Shown piece by piece: positions 9,850 through 21,812 of a stretch of 64,000 nucleotides of DNA; the stretch's first letter is position 1; every line of letters begins with the position of its first letter. Source of the stretch: Lathyrus oleraceus (lineage: Eukaryota; Streptophyta; Magnoliopsida; Fabales; Fabaceae). The position numbers were made by a program, and so were the translations under genes. Below the pieces are notes generated by a model. That model was given only the letters and a program-made list of their open reading frames with translations, had not been told where the DNA came from and did not search any database. Location of the stretch: the NCBI RefSeq assembly GCF_024323335.1, contig NC_066582.1, positions 185,970,973 through 186,034,972 on the forward strand, given 5' to 3'.

Positions 9850-12154
9850 ATGGATGCTCAACAACAACAAGTTTTCAACTTTTCTCAACAAATGGAATCC
9901 AACACCACTGCCCAAAGTTCAAGCATTTCCACTCCAACAGTTACAGGCGTTTCCATTACTCCAGTGTACAAGGAACCCCATGTTCTTGATCGTGAACCCC
10001 ATATAAACCTAGAAACTCCCTTTGAGGGACTGGAAGTTTTGTGTGAATCTCTAGTGGACTTCAACAACATGAAGAGAAATGGAGTAGATCTTACTGAAGA
10101 ACTCCGTCAACAAGGGTGGGAAAACTACTTCCAAAGGCTTTATGGCCCTGTTTACCCAAATCTCATCAAAGAATTCTGGAGATTTGCTGACGCTGATGAC
10201 TATTTCATCGTCTCCTACGTATTGGGGGTAAAGATAGTGATTACTGAAAAGTCAATTGCTTCTTTACTGAACATGGAGAAAGATGGAGGAAGAAGGATCT
10301 ACAACATCAACCCTAGGTCAAGGCGCATTGCTCAGGAAATAAATCCAACCATTTTCAAACTCAACACTGAAGGCAATCCTTCAAAGAACAAAGAACTTCA
10401 TCAGAACCTCAGAGTATGGCTCAAGATCATTCTGGGAACCATTCATCATCGCCCAACATCAAACTCCTCTGACTACATCAATACAGATCAGAAGTGCATT
10501 CTGTATTGCATTCACAAGGGTTTGAAGCTCTGCCTTCCTGCACTACTCTTCAGATATCTCAGAGACTCTGTAAGGGAGACAAGAAACAACATGAAACCCA
10601 GAACCTACATCCCCCTGGGAAGACTGTTGTCTGATGTTCTGATCGAGAATGGGCTGGTAGATCATCTGGAGAAGAACAAACTGATGGAAGATCTGGCGAT
10701 AGCTACTGGAAGGCCTCTGAACGCCAGAAATCTCAAGAGCATGGGAATCTTGAAGAAGATTCAAGTCAGACCCACGCTGGAAACCTCCTGGGACGCCTTG
10801 AAAGATCAGAGGAAGCTGCCCCATGGTCTTGCAAGGTTCTACAAGAATGAACCCAGAGAAGCTATCCTCTTCTATATGCAGCGTCTGAAGGATGAAGGAG
10901 TCGACATCTCTGACTTCAGACTAGACGATTGTCTAGATTCAGAAGAAGACTTTGTCAGGTTCAAAAGAGGTCCCTCTGAAAAGAAGTCTTCAAAGGCCAA
11001 GAAAGCAAGGCTAGGAGAGACTTCTGGAACCAGATCTCCAGCACCTCTGCAAGTAACTACTGGTAAGTTTGCTCCCTCTATTCCCTCTGAACTTCTTATG
11101 GCTTCTTCTAATCCTCTCCCAGCACCTATATACACCACCTCTGAAACCCCACCTTCTACAACCAGAACCTCACAACCTCTACCTAAATTTAATGTTGCCC
11201 ATACATCACTACCTCTATCCGAAGCTGAAGAACTCAATCAAATCACCTCTTCATCTTCAAATCCAGAATCACCCCTACCTTATCCTCTCCTCTGACCCAG
11301 AACCTTCTGACCCTGCTTCTCCCACTTTAGCTCACCTTTACTCTCTAAACCAACACTCACAACAACCACAACAACCTCCACCTGAAACTGAAGTCACTTC
11401 ACCACCCCTAGAACAAACAACCAACGACCCTTCTGAAGCTCAACCCTCTGACATCACCCCCCAAACCACTTCCGCTGAACCTGAACCTCTAACATTAGAC
11501 TTAAACCCTCCAAACTCTCCACCCCAAACATCTAAACCTGAACCTGAACATTCCATTCCTACCCTTGAGGAAGCCATAATGTTGTTCGCAGGGGCTTCAG
11601 TACAGAAGGTCAAGTCTTTGACCATTAACTCTGGCATCAATGATGATCCCGACTCTGTAAGGACACACTGGAACAGAGTCATTGGCTGGATGACTTCTGA
11701 AGCCTTCAAACTGAAGCACATCTCTGAGCAAGTCAGAAACGACTTCATCAGAGATGCTGAGGCAAGACTACAAGAAAAACTTTCCAGAGAAGCTGAAGAA
11801 GAAGCAAGAAGGCTGGAGGAAGAAAGAGCAAGGGAAGCTGAAATCCTAAGGGCAAAGGAAGCTAAAGCTAAAGCTCTGGCCGATGCTGTTGCTGCCGCCG
11901 AAGCTGAAGCTAAAGCTCTGGCCGATGCTGCTGCTGCTGCCGAAGCTGAAGCACAGGCTGCTGCTGAAGCTGAAGCAAAGGCCGCTGCTGAAGCACAGCA
12001 GGCTCTGACTCAGGGGGAGTCCTCATTTGTTGTTCCTATGGTTCTCCAGACGCTGGAAGAACTGAAGAAAGATCAAAAGGAACTCCGTGCCAGAATGGAT
12101 AAACAAGACACTGTCAACGACAACATTCAGAACATGCTAGCTCAATTGCTTTAG
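9850..12154 (+). pseudogene. Element A ORF2 ('putative plant transposon protein', env-like position)
   Basis: The additional ORF that SIRE-like copia elements carry after pol; its role is unknown. The first part (9850-11295, 481 codons) runs MDAQQQQVFNF... through WENYFQRLYGPVYPNLIKEFW and VSYVLGVKIVITEKS, the conserved ORF2 blocks. A one-frame change near 11270-11295 moves the reading to the frame ending at 12154. That second part holds a Pro/Ser/Thr/Glu-rich linker and then a long charged, alanine-rich helix (about 11750-12010, repeats of EAEAKALADAAAAA type) ending ...NIQNMLAQLL. I see no signal peptide or clear membrane segment, so 'envelope' describes its position rather than its chemistry. 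The frameshift makes this copy defective. Confidence 0.8.
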
Positions 12155-12602
12155 AGAATGCCTCCGCCTCCCAACCCCTAGACACTTAGGATTTTGTTTG
12201 CCTGTTGTCTTGCTTTCCTTGTTTCTGATGTTTACTTGTTCTTTTTGCCCTTGTCTCTGTTGCCTTTTTATCTGAATACAATGCTTTTCTCTTAAATTTT
12301 TTTTTGTGCTATGTCTTTTTGATTCTGACAAAAAGGGGGAGAAGTCATTAATAGCTCTGATGAAAATACTGTCTAAATACCTTAAGCACTCTGCAACATA
12401 TTTTTCTTAAAAATAAATTTATCTAACACTAGACTTAAGAAATTGCAGAAGGTATCAAGAAACCTCATTGCTTGGAAGCTCTGGTAAGGACTTCTGAACT
12501 CCCTAGCCTATCTCAGGGGGAGCTCTTGTCTATTTGATCTGATATTGTTTATGTTTCATCTGCTAATTGAGTTTGTTTTGTCATCATAAAAAAGGGGGAG
12601 AT
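12155..12602 (+). other. Element A 3' untranslated region and polypurine tract
   Basis: AT-rich non-coding DNA with two G-rich tracts (around 12333 and 12515). It ends in the polypurine tract AAAAAAGGGGGAGAT (12588-12602) directly before the TG of the 3' LTR, where plus-strand synthesis is primed. Confidence 0.8.
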
Positions 12603-13659
12603 TGTAAGAACAAAAATTGTTCTACAACAGATTCCATGATTTTGATGATAACAAAGGATGAAACCAAAAATGGCACCCTAACGAAAAGTTTCTAAGTGTG
12701 CAGGGTTCTAAGGAAAGAAGGAAGAGATCTGATGACGTCATCAGATACAGAATCATATCAGATACAAATTATCAGAAGACCAGAAGTAGAAACACGTTCA
12801 AGAAAGTCTAACTCTGAGCAAAACAGCAAAATATCAGAAGCATCTGAACAAGAAGTACGCTCTAGAAGTTCTGACTCTGAACAACGGTATGTCAAACTCC
12901 AGAAGCTCTCAGCGCTATCTGAAGAAACCATCAGAACTCAAAAGAGATCAACATCAGAAGTTAGATAGCAAGATTCCCAGAAACATGAAGACTCTGATCA
13001 TGGATTTCCTAATAAAGAAAGAGTAACGTTAACTTCAAATAAAGGCTTGGAAATGGATTTCCTAATACAGAAAGAGACGTTAACTCCAAATTCAAATGAA
13101 AAGGAACTATATTTGGAAAGAAGTCATTCGAGGAGAAAAAGTAGTGTTGGCAAGAAGCTATATAAGTTATGGCATTAATTCAAATTATTATCCATCAATT
13201 TCAACGACTACTTCACTCCTATATAAAGGACAACAATTATCTTTGAGAGGTTAAGAAGCAAGCATACACAAAAACATTCTTTATCTCTCTCAATATTTCA
13301 CAAAGCTTTTGCTTAAAACGTGAAACACTTTTGTTCTTACTGTTGTAATATTTGCTTATCTTAGAAGCACTTTAGATTACATTGTCTTTCATCTATTGTT
13401 TTATTTTCCTCAAGTGACTCTGCGCAGTCTGTATACTTGAGAGGACTAAGAGATCCTTCTCTTAGACGTTGGTTGTAAACAATCTTTCAAGATTAGTGGA
13501 TTAAGTCCTTGTTGAAGGCGAAATCACCTTGGCCGGGTGGACTGGAGTAGCTTTGTGTTATAAGCGAACCAGTATAAATTCCTTGTGTGGTTTTTATTTT
13601 AAAAAGTGCTTATTTTCCAAAATAATTCAAACCCCTCTTTCTTGTTTTTCTGACCTTCA
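12603..13659 (+). repeat. Element A 3' LTR
   Basis: 1,057 bp, the same length as the 5' LTR and differing by about 8 substitutions counted by eye. Most differences are near the 3' end (13456-13652). It is followed by the duplication ATATG. Confidence 0.95.
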
Positions 13660-14354
13660 ATATGCCGTTATGGTGTGCCGAGTAAGATCATCACTAATAA
13701 TGGATCGACCTTGAACAATAATATGGTGGAAGCTCTTTGCAAAGACTTCAAGATTGCACATCTAATTCTTCTCCCTACAGATCCAAGATGAATGGGTCTG
13801 TTGAAGCAGCAAATAAGAATATCAAAAAGATCATTCAAAAGATGGTTGTGACATATAAAGATTGGCATGGAATGCTCCCATTTGCTTTGCATGGGTACCG
13901 TACATCCATCCATACTTCAACAGGGGCAACCCCTTTCTCTCTTGTTTATGGCATGTAAGTTATGCTTCCCGTAGAGGTTGAGATCCCATCATTGCATGTT
14001 TTGATGGAAGCCAAGTTGACAGAAGTTGAATGGTGTCAGACCAGATATGACCAGCTGAATTTGATTGAAGAGAAGAGATTGATTGTCATGTGTCAAGGTC
14101 AGTTATATCAACAGAGAATGAAGAAAGATTTTGATAAGAAGGTCAAGCCTCATGTGTTCAGAGAAGGTGACCCCGTGCTCAAGAAGATTCTATCTTTCAA
14201 ACCTGATGCTAGGGGCAAATGGACTCTTAATTATGAAGGCCCATATTTTGTTAAGAGAGTCTTTTTAGGCGGTGCTTTAATTCTTACAACTATGGATGGT
14301 GAAGAGTTCACGCGTCCTGTGAACGTCGATGCAGTCAAGAAATACTTCACCTAA
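13660..14354 (+). pseudogene. Ogre integrase C-terminal half (continuation across element A)
   Basis: Resumes the Ogre pol frame with CRYGVPSKIITNNGS, then KMNGSVEAANKNIKKIIQKM, WHGMLPFALHGYRTS and HTSTGATPFSLVYGM (integrase core end), and finishes with a C-terminal block (PHVFREGDPVLKKI, YEGPYFVKRVF, DAVKKYFT). There are frame changes near 13700-13790 and a TAA at 13958 in place of the codon after VYGM. The terminal TAA is at about 14352. The block lacks a chromodomain, as expected for the Tat lineage. Confidence 0.8.
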
Positions 14355-14997
14355 AAACAATAAGAACAACTCACTAAGTTGAAAAACCGAAAGGGCGACT
14401 TAGGCAAAAATGAGCGTCTCGGTGGATTGAAAACCCGAAAGGGCGATCCAGGCAAAAGTTAGAGACATAAAATAGAAAATTCATCCCGGTAGATTGAGTA
14501 ACCCGCCTTAGGGCAATATAGGCAAAAATTAGGGTTTATGGCAAGTAATTGCATCCGTCCGGTCCTGAACATTGAAGCAGTTTTGAGCAGTCATTTGGTT
14601 CTGATTCATTATCTCAATCAAAGACAAGAGCATAGTGGATTTCAAAGTTGGTTGGGAGAGTAGTTGTCATTGTATTCAACTTAGCTCTTTTCCATGTAAA
14701 TTATCATTTTCAAACTTTGTAAAGATCCATGGAGTCCCGCCATTTGCCGACTGCCATTATATTAAATAAAGTTGAGCCTTATCCAATTATTTGATATTCT
14801 CATTTGTTTCAGTTTTAAAATTGAATTTTTATGATGATAATTTCGAAATGAATAAATCAATGAACAATTATTTTTCTTAAAATAGTAAGGCATTTACTTT
14901 AAGAATAATTGATTTCAAAAAGAAATGTCAACAACAATCCAAATAACGGTAACTCTTAATGTGTGAAGCATTGTGGTCTTCCCCGAGCGTTTGTTTG
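14355..14997 (+). other. Ogre 3' non-coding region, left part
   Basis: Contains two to three copies of a motif of the type 'gaaaacccgaaagggcgact' and 'aggcaaaa' (14380-14530), characteristic of sequence just after pol in Ogre elements. No ORF is present. Interrupted at 14997 by element B. Confidence 0.7.
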
Positions 14998-16175
14998 TGA
15001 AATTCTGGTATCAGATATAAGATGTCGAAGGTAATGTCACGACACTAATATCTGTTAACACATATAGGATAAAGATACAGAATGGTAAAGCAAATGACAC
15101 AAGCAATTGTTAACCCAGTTCGGTGCAACTCACCTACGTCTGGGGGCTACCAAGCCAGGAAGGAAATTCACTAAAATAGAATTAGTTCAAAGACTCTCCG
15201 TACACTTCAACAAGTTACAGTCTTTCTCACCTAATCTCTACCCGTGCAATTTCTACCTAAGCACTCTTAGATATGAGAACCCACTCACTTCCCTACAATC
15301 ACACCTGTGATCTTAAACAACAATCCCTTGAGAAAAGAACACACTTTTCAATAACACACTCTTGATTTTACTTCACGGTTTCAATCAAGAAGACACACTC
15401 TTGATCTTGCTTCACAGCTTTGATCAAGAAGACACACACTCTTGCTTAACAGCTTCATAGTGACAAATTACAACCACAAATCAGTCCAATTCAATCATCA
15501 ATGGATGACTTGAATGGCTTACAAGTCTCACGACTAAACAGACACAAACCCTAGCTCTCTCTCTATATTTTGCTCAGTATTGGGTGTGTATTCAAACAGG
15601 TTTTCTAAGTCCCTTTTTATAGAAGCATCCAGCTGGGCTTGGACATCTTGAAAACCCTAAATCTATTTTCCAATCAAATCTTTTTATAACAGCTGGTTAG
15701 ATCTCCTTGGAAAATAAGTAAATCTGGTTGTAATCCATGATTGAATGCGCCAGCTAATCAGATCTTTAGTCATACAAAGATTGCCATTAATTGTGCAATC
15801 ACAAAACACCAGACATTCATACTGAATGTTCTGTGTACAGGATGTCATGACATCAGGTCTGACATCCTGGAAAAATCCTACATACTCTAACAATTCCTTT
15901 TATCACTTCCAGCAGGTACAACCATATCAGATGCCATGACCTTGTGTATGACATCTGAAACAATCCTGCATGAACATGTCTTTCATTTAAGTTCCAGTAG
16001 GTACATCCAATATCAGAAGCCATGGCATTGTATGTGGCATTCTGAAACAATCTTGCATGAACATGTTCTTGAACTCCAGCAGGTACATAGGATATCTCAT
16101 GTTAAGACATCACACATAACATCTTGTGAACATTCTTTGTTTTACCAAAATTGCTGCCAACACTTAGAATCAACA
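14998..16175 (-). repeat. Element B 3' LTR
   Basis: Ends TG...CA (minus-strand start TGTTGATTCTAAGTG). A TATA box (TATAAAAAG on the minus strand) lies at about 15613-15621. Confidence 0.93.
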
Positions 16176-17066
16176 AACTCCCCATTTGGCAAATTTTGGC
16201 TAAAACATATATCTGTCCTTTTTGTTCACAAGGTAAACTATCAGCAGTTAAACAACTTAACAGTAGTTTAAACAGCAGCAGAAGCAAAACAATTACTAGT
16301 TATAGCTACTAGTAATACACACATGCACAAGGGTACTTCTCCTCCCCCAAAATTTGTGCAACAAAAACAGAATTACTAGTTATGGATGCAACTAGTAAGA
16401 CACACAAATGCACAAGGGTACTCCTTCTCCCCCTAAATCTGTGCACACAATAAACAGTCTCCATGAACATAACAGCTACTGTAACTCCAGCACCTGTACC
16501 AGCCAGAATGTCATTCTGACATCTGCTTCAACAACAACACCTGTGCACCATATCAGACATCCTCTTTGACATTTGTAAACAGAACAACATTCTGTTTTAA
16601 CACCTCTGCACTTCCTTTAATAATAGTTGTCCTCCAGCTATATACATCTCACAACTTCCACAACAACTTCCATATCAGCACTTCTCCCCCTTTTTAGTCA
16701 AAATTGACCAAAGGTGACCAATCAGACAAAATAAATGTCTATTAGCCTAGCAGAGAAAGTTAGATCAGATGTTATAACGTTAAGCATGTTAAAACATAAT
16801 ATTCAGGAAGTACAAACCATCATCATACACAGTTGTGATAGCTGAGATAATGACCAAATCCAAGGAACTCTTTAAGAGCCCTAAATATTACAAAACAAGC
16901 ATCAATGAGGACTGCCACACATTACACCTTTTTAGAAAAACAATAACACCTCAGTCTTCAAATAGCAACACCAAAATAGCTTCCAGCCACACAGTCTAGT
17001 CTTTGCCACAACACACTTTACCCAGTCAGAAATATCCTCGGGGATAACCATAAACTCCTTTACTTG
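16176..17066 (-). other. Element B 3' untranslated region
   Basis: About 890 bp between the end of pol and the 3' LTR. On the minus strand it ends with the purine tract GCCAAATGGGGAGTT, directly before the LTR. No ORF2-like coding is visible, unlike elements A and C; it has C-rich tracts on the plus strand (16340, 16428, 16684). Confidence 0.7.
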
Positions 17067-20000
17067 CTATAGGTTCTCATGAACACAGATCCCTAACTTC
17101 CCCCTTAAACATTCAAATTGATTGGCATCCAAAGCTTTAGTGAAAATGTCTGCTAATTGCTTTTCATTAGTAACATGCTCCAGAGTTATGATCTTCTCTT
17201 CTACAAGTTCTCTGATGAAGTGATGACGAATGTCAATGTGCTTTGTCCTGCTATGTTGAATAGGATTTTCAAAAATATTAATGGCACTCAGGTTATCACA
17301 GTATAATGTCATGACTTCTTGAGTGACATTGTATTCAGACAACATTTGCTTCATCCAGACCAGTTGAGAACAGCTACTCCCAGCTGCTATGTATTCAGCT
17401 TCAACAGTGGATAGAGATACACAGTTTTATTTCTTGCTGAACCATGAAATCAGATTGTTCCCCAAAAAGAAGCATCCTCCAGATGTGCTTTTCCTATCAT
17501 CAGCACTTCCGGTCCAGTCAGCATCACAGTAACCAGTCAACATGGATCCAGATCCATGAGTATACAACATCCCATAGTCACTGGTGCCATTGACATATTT
17601 CAGTATTCTCTTCACTTGGTTTATGTGACTGACTTTTGGTTCAGCTTGATACCTAGCACAAACACCTACAGCAAATGCAATGTCAGGTCTGCTTGCTGTG
17701 AGATATAGCAGACTACCTATCATGCTTCTGTATAGACTCTGATCTACACTGACACCATTTTCGTCTTTGGAGATTTTCACATGAGTAGGAGCAGGTGTCC
17801 TTTTATGGCTTGCATTTTCCATGCCAAACTTCTTCACAATGTTCTTGGCATACTTGCTTTGGGATAGAAAGATAGTGTCTTCCATCTGTTTGACTTGTAG
17901 CCCAAGAAAGTAGGTCAGTTCTCCAACAAGGCTCATCTCAAACTCAGATTGCATTTGTCTAACAAAATGTTCAACCATCTGTTCTGACATCCCACCAAAT
18001 ACAATGTCATCTACATATATTTGTGCCACCATGAGCTTTCCTCCTTCATTCTTCACAAACAGAGTTTTTTCAATACCTCATTTCCTATATCCATTGTCAG
18101 TGAGGAACACTGTGAGTCTCTCATACCAAGCCTGGGAGCTTGCTTCAACCCATAAAGGGCTTTCTTCAATCTGTACACATGTTATGGAAGATTTGGATCT
18201 GTGAATCCTTTAGGTTGTTCAACATATACTTCTTCATTTAAGTAGCCATTCAGGAAGGCACTTTTTACATCCATTTGAAACAGTTTGAATTTCAGAATAC
18301 ATGCCACTCCAAGCAATAGTCTAATGGACTCAAGGCGAGCTACAGGAGCAAATGTTTCATCAAAGTCTACTCCTTCAACTTGAGTATATCCTTGAGCTAC
18401 TAATCTAGCTTTGTTTTTAGTAATAACCCCTTGTTCATCAGATTTATTCTTATATACCCATTTTGTTCCTATGACATTTGCTCCTTCAGGTCTAGGAACC
18501 AATTCCCATACTTCATTACTCTTGAATTGGCCTAACTCCTCTTGCATGGCATTGATCCAGAACTCATCAGTCAAGGCTTCCTTGATATTTCCGAGTTTAA
18601 TCTTTGACACAAAGCAGCCATGTGAGATCACTTCCCTTGATCTAGTAGTGACTCCTTTATCTGGATCTCCTATGATAAGATCTTTGGGATGATCCTTCTG
18701 AATTCTGATAAAGGGTCCCTTGTTGATTTTGTCATCTTCAGGTTCAACTTGAGGAGGTTCTTCTTCCTTATTTTTGTTTGAGAAGTTAGCTGGAGAATCA
18801 TTCAGAGATGTCTCGACATCGTCTGTGACATCCGTCTGTTGGTCATCAACCACAACATTAATGGATTCCATTAATACATTAGTTCTGGAATTAAAGACCC
18901 TGTAAGCTCTGCTGTTTGTTGAATAGCCCAGAAATATTCCTTCATCACTTTTGGGATCCATCTTCCTTCTTTGCTCACGATCAGCCAGGATATAGAATTT
19001 GCTACCAAATACATGGAAGTATTTGACTGTAGGTTTTCTTCCTTTCCAGACTTCATAAAGGGTTGTGGGAGTCCCTTTCTTTAATGTCACTCTGTTGTGA
19101 ACATAGCAGGCTGTGTTCATGGCTTCAGCCCAAAAATGACAGGGCAATTTCTTAGCATGAATCATAGCTCTCGCTGATTCTTGAAGAGTCCTATTTTTTC
19201 TTTCCACCACACCATTTTGCTGGGGAGTGATGGGAGATGAGAACTCATGATGAATTCCTTCTGACAAGTAGAATTTAGCAAATTTGTTGTTCTCAAACTC
19301 CTTCCCATGATCACTTCTAATTTTGACAACAAAACTTTCTTTTTCCCTTTGAAGTTTCAGACAAAGCTCCTTAAAGACTTCAACTACATCAGATTTTTCT
19401 CTTATAAAATTGATCCAGGTGTATCTGGAGAAATCATCCACCACCACACATGCATATTTCTTCCCACCAAGGCTTTCTACTTGCATGAGTCCCATCAAGT
19501 CCATATGAAGGAGTTCCAAGACTTTGGTAGTTGTGTCATGTCTGAGCCTCTGGTGTGACATCCTTGTCTGACATTCTCCATAGATTTTCCCCTCATCAAT
19601 CTTTAAGTTGGGAATTCCTCTAACAGCTTCAACTGATATGATCCTCTTCATACCTTTAAGGTGCAGGTGGCCCAATCTTTGATGCCATATCTTCACTTCT
19701 TCTTCTTTGGCTAAGGTACACATTGAAGAGTATCCAGTTTCTTGAGATCTCCACATGTAGCAGTTGTCTTTGGACCTAACTCCCTTCATGATTACTTCAT
19801 TTTCTTTGTTAGTAATCAGACATTCAGTTCTGGTGAAGTTTACATTCAGACCTTGATCACACAGTTGACTGATGCTTATAAGATTAGCAGTTAATCCCTT
19901 AACAAGTAGGACATCATTAAGGTCAGGAACTCCAGGGCAATCCAGCCTACCCATTCCCTTGATTTCACCCTTTGCACCATCACCAAAGGTAACATAACTC

Positions 20001-21142
20001 ATGGCATAAGGATGAAGTTCAGTTAGCAAATTTTTGTTCCCAGTCATATGTCTGGAGCAACCACTATCAAAATACCAATCTTCTTTAGCTGAAACTCTGA
20101 GGGAAGTGTGAGCTATTAGACTTGTGACCTTTGTCTTAGGAACCCATTGCTTTTTGTTGAGAGTCCTGTGATGCTTGGACCTTGATTGGTATTGAGACTG
20201 AACAGGGCCAGGATAGCCACATAGCTTATAGCAGAAGGGCTTCAGGTGGCCAAATTTTCCATAGTATTGGCATCTCCATATTTGATGCTTCCCTTTCTGC
20301 TGTTGTGACATCTGATGTGACATCTCAGGTTTTCTTTTAACATGGCTGCACTTAGGTTTGGATTTTGGTTTGCAACCAGTGTAACTGCACTCAGCCTTGA
20401 ATCTAGTGCCAGATTTGTTTCCTGTTATTTGGCCAGTCTGGAGAATCTTGTCTAAGATGGCAGATCCATTGTTAAGCATTCTTACATACTTAGTCATCTC
20501 ATCTAGTTTGGAATTCAAGAATACAGCTTCAGTCTTCAATTTTGAGATGGTTTCCACAAACTCTTCCTTTTCATTTTTCAGCTGAGCTATCACTTTCTTC
20601 TGGCTTTCAACTTGTCTGCACATTCCTGCACTTCTGTGGCACAACTCTTTGTAGGTAGTGGCCAGCTCTTCAAAGGTTCTTTCATCATCAATTGACTCTT
20701 CCTCAGATCCCCATCTTCCTGTCAATGCAGTCACATGGTTTGTAGCTTCTTCTATTTCACTTCCATCAGACCAAGAGGCCACAAGACTCCTCTTTTGTTT
20801 CTTGATGTAGGTCCCGCATTCAGTTTTAATATGACCATACCCATTACACTCATAGCACTGAACTTCTTTGGGCTTTTCTTCAGACTTTGTTTTCTTACCA
20901 AAGCTGTTGTATTTACTGATGTCAGATGTGATGTTCTTGACATTGCCCTTTGCTCTCACATCTACCTTTTTCATCAGTCTGTTGAACTGTCTTCCCAGCA
21001 TTGCTATCTCATTTGCCAGATCTTCATCAATATCTTGACCATTCCTCATCTTCCTCTTCAGTGTTTGACATAAATGCAATGCTCTTGGCTTTCTTTTCAG
21101 CTCCATCACATATTCCCATCTCAAATGTTTGGAGGGATCCAA
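17067..21142 (-). pseudogene. pol: Element B gag C-terminus and pol, broken
   Basis: One long frame (21142 to 18182, 986 codons) holds a first CCHC knuckle (CYECNGYGHIKTEC), a second knuckle-like block in which one Cys is Tyr (CQYYGKFGHLKPFC), protease (DWYFDSGCSRHMTGNKN), integrase (WHQRLGHLHLKGMK, LHMDLMG, DHGKEFEN, PQQNGVVERKNRT) and the start of reverse transcriptase (QMDVKSAFLNG). A TAA at 18182-18184 and a one-base loss near 18135 (at KQAPR) follow. Reading continues at 18056 with YVDDIVFGG and RNase H to SWFSKK. A TAA at 17427-17429 is next, and the end runs 17354-17067 (MLSEYNVTQEVMTLYCDN ... HENL). At least four lesions make it non-functional. Confidence 0.9.
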
Positions 21143-21745
21143 TTAGCTCATCAACTCTCAAATTTGAGATGTCTTGAGATTCTTCTATGGCTGTTACTTT
21201 CATAGCAAATCTCTTGGGGAGTGATATGAGTATTTTTCTTACTAACTTTTCATCTGACATCTTCTCACCCAAGGCTCCAGAGGCATTGGCAATTTCAAGG
21301 ATACTCATGTAGAATTCATGAATATTTTCATCTTCTTTCATCCTTAAGTTTTCAAACTTAGTGGTGAGCAGCTGTAGTCTAGACATTTTCACTCTAGAGG
21401 TGCCTTCATGAGTGGTTTTGAGAATGTCTGAAGCATCTTTAGCTACTTCATAGGTGTTTACTAATCTGAAGATGTTTTTGTCCACTCCATTGAAGATGGC
21501 ATTCAATGCTTTAGAATTTCCAAGGGCTAGGTCATCCTCCTCCTTGGACCATTATTCTTCAGGCTTTTCTCAATATTGGCTTCTCCTTCTTTAATAACTA
21601 CAGGGTGCACCCAGCCTGTCAACACAACATTCCAAGCCTTGTTATCAAGAGATTTTAGAAAGGCTACCATTCGAGGTTTCTAATAGTCATAGTTAGAACC
21701 ATCCAAAATTGGTGGCCTGTGAACAGATCCTCTATCTCTCTCCAT
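21027..21745 (-). pseudogene. gag: Element B gag N-terminal part
   Basis: The ATG at 21745-21743 starts MERDRGSVHRPP, followed by LDGSNYDY and then a TAG at about 21680 where related copies have Trp (YDDWKPRM in element C). Reading is again open from 21506 (MNAIFNGVDKN) through DEKLVRKILISLPKRFAMK to 21027, and overlaps the next frame at 21142. Belongs to the UBN2-type gag of SIRE-like elements. A frameshift separates it from the zinc-knuckle part. Confidence 0.8.
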
Positions 21746-21798
21746 TGTACCAGAAAGTATTGCCCCTAGATCTCACCCAGAACCAGAGCAGGATGCCT

Positions 21799-21810
21799 GC
21801 TCTGATACCA
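21799..21810 (-). other. Element B primer-binding site
   Basis: On the minus strand TGGTATCAGAGC, an exact match to the usual initiator-Met tRNA primer site, two bases after the 5' LTR end. Confidence 0.88.
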
Positions 21811-21812
21811 AT

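Larger units (their letters stand above)
3463..13659 (+). mobile_element. Element A: complete-length SIRE/Maximus-like Ty1/copia retrotransposon
   Basis: 10,197 bp bounded by two 1,057-bp LTRs (3463-4519 and 12603-13659) and flanked by the duplication ATATG. Order inside: primer site, gag, protease-integrase-RT-RNase H, a spacer, an extra ORF2, a polypurine tract, 3' LTR. This is the SIRE/Maximus layout (copia with an ORF after pol). By eye the LTRs differ at about 8 positions (0.8%), so insertion is recent. The copy is not autonomous: pol carries a TGA at 7003 and a TAG at 9097, gag and protease are in different frames, and ORF2 has a frameshift near 11280. It lies inside the Ogre integrase. 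Confidence 0.95.

Noticed and set aside
9850..12154. ORF2 as a true retroviral-type envelope gene
   Set aside because: No signal peptide, transmembrane span or fusion-type segment can be seen; only its position after pol resembles env.
15936..16271. 111-codon ORF across the element B LTR end
   Set aside because: Covers the LTR/UTR border, a related but shorter frame appears in the other LTR, and no domain is seen.
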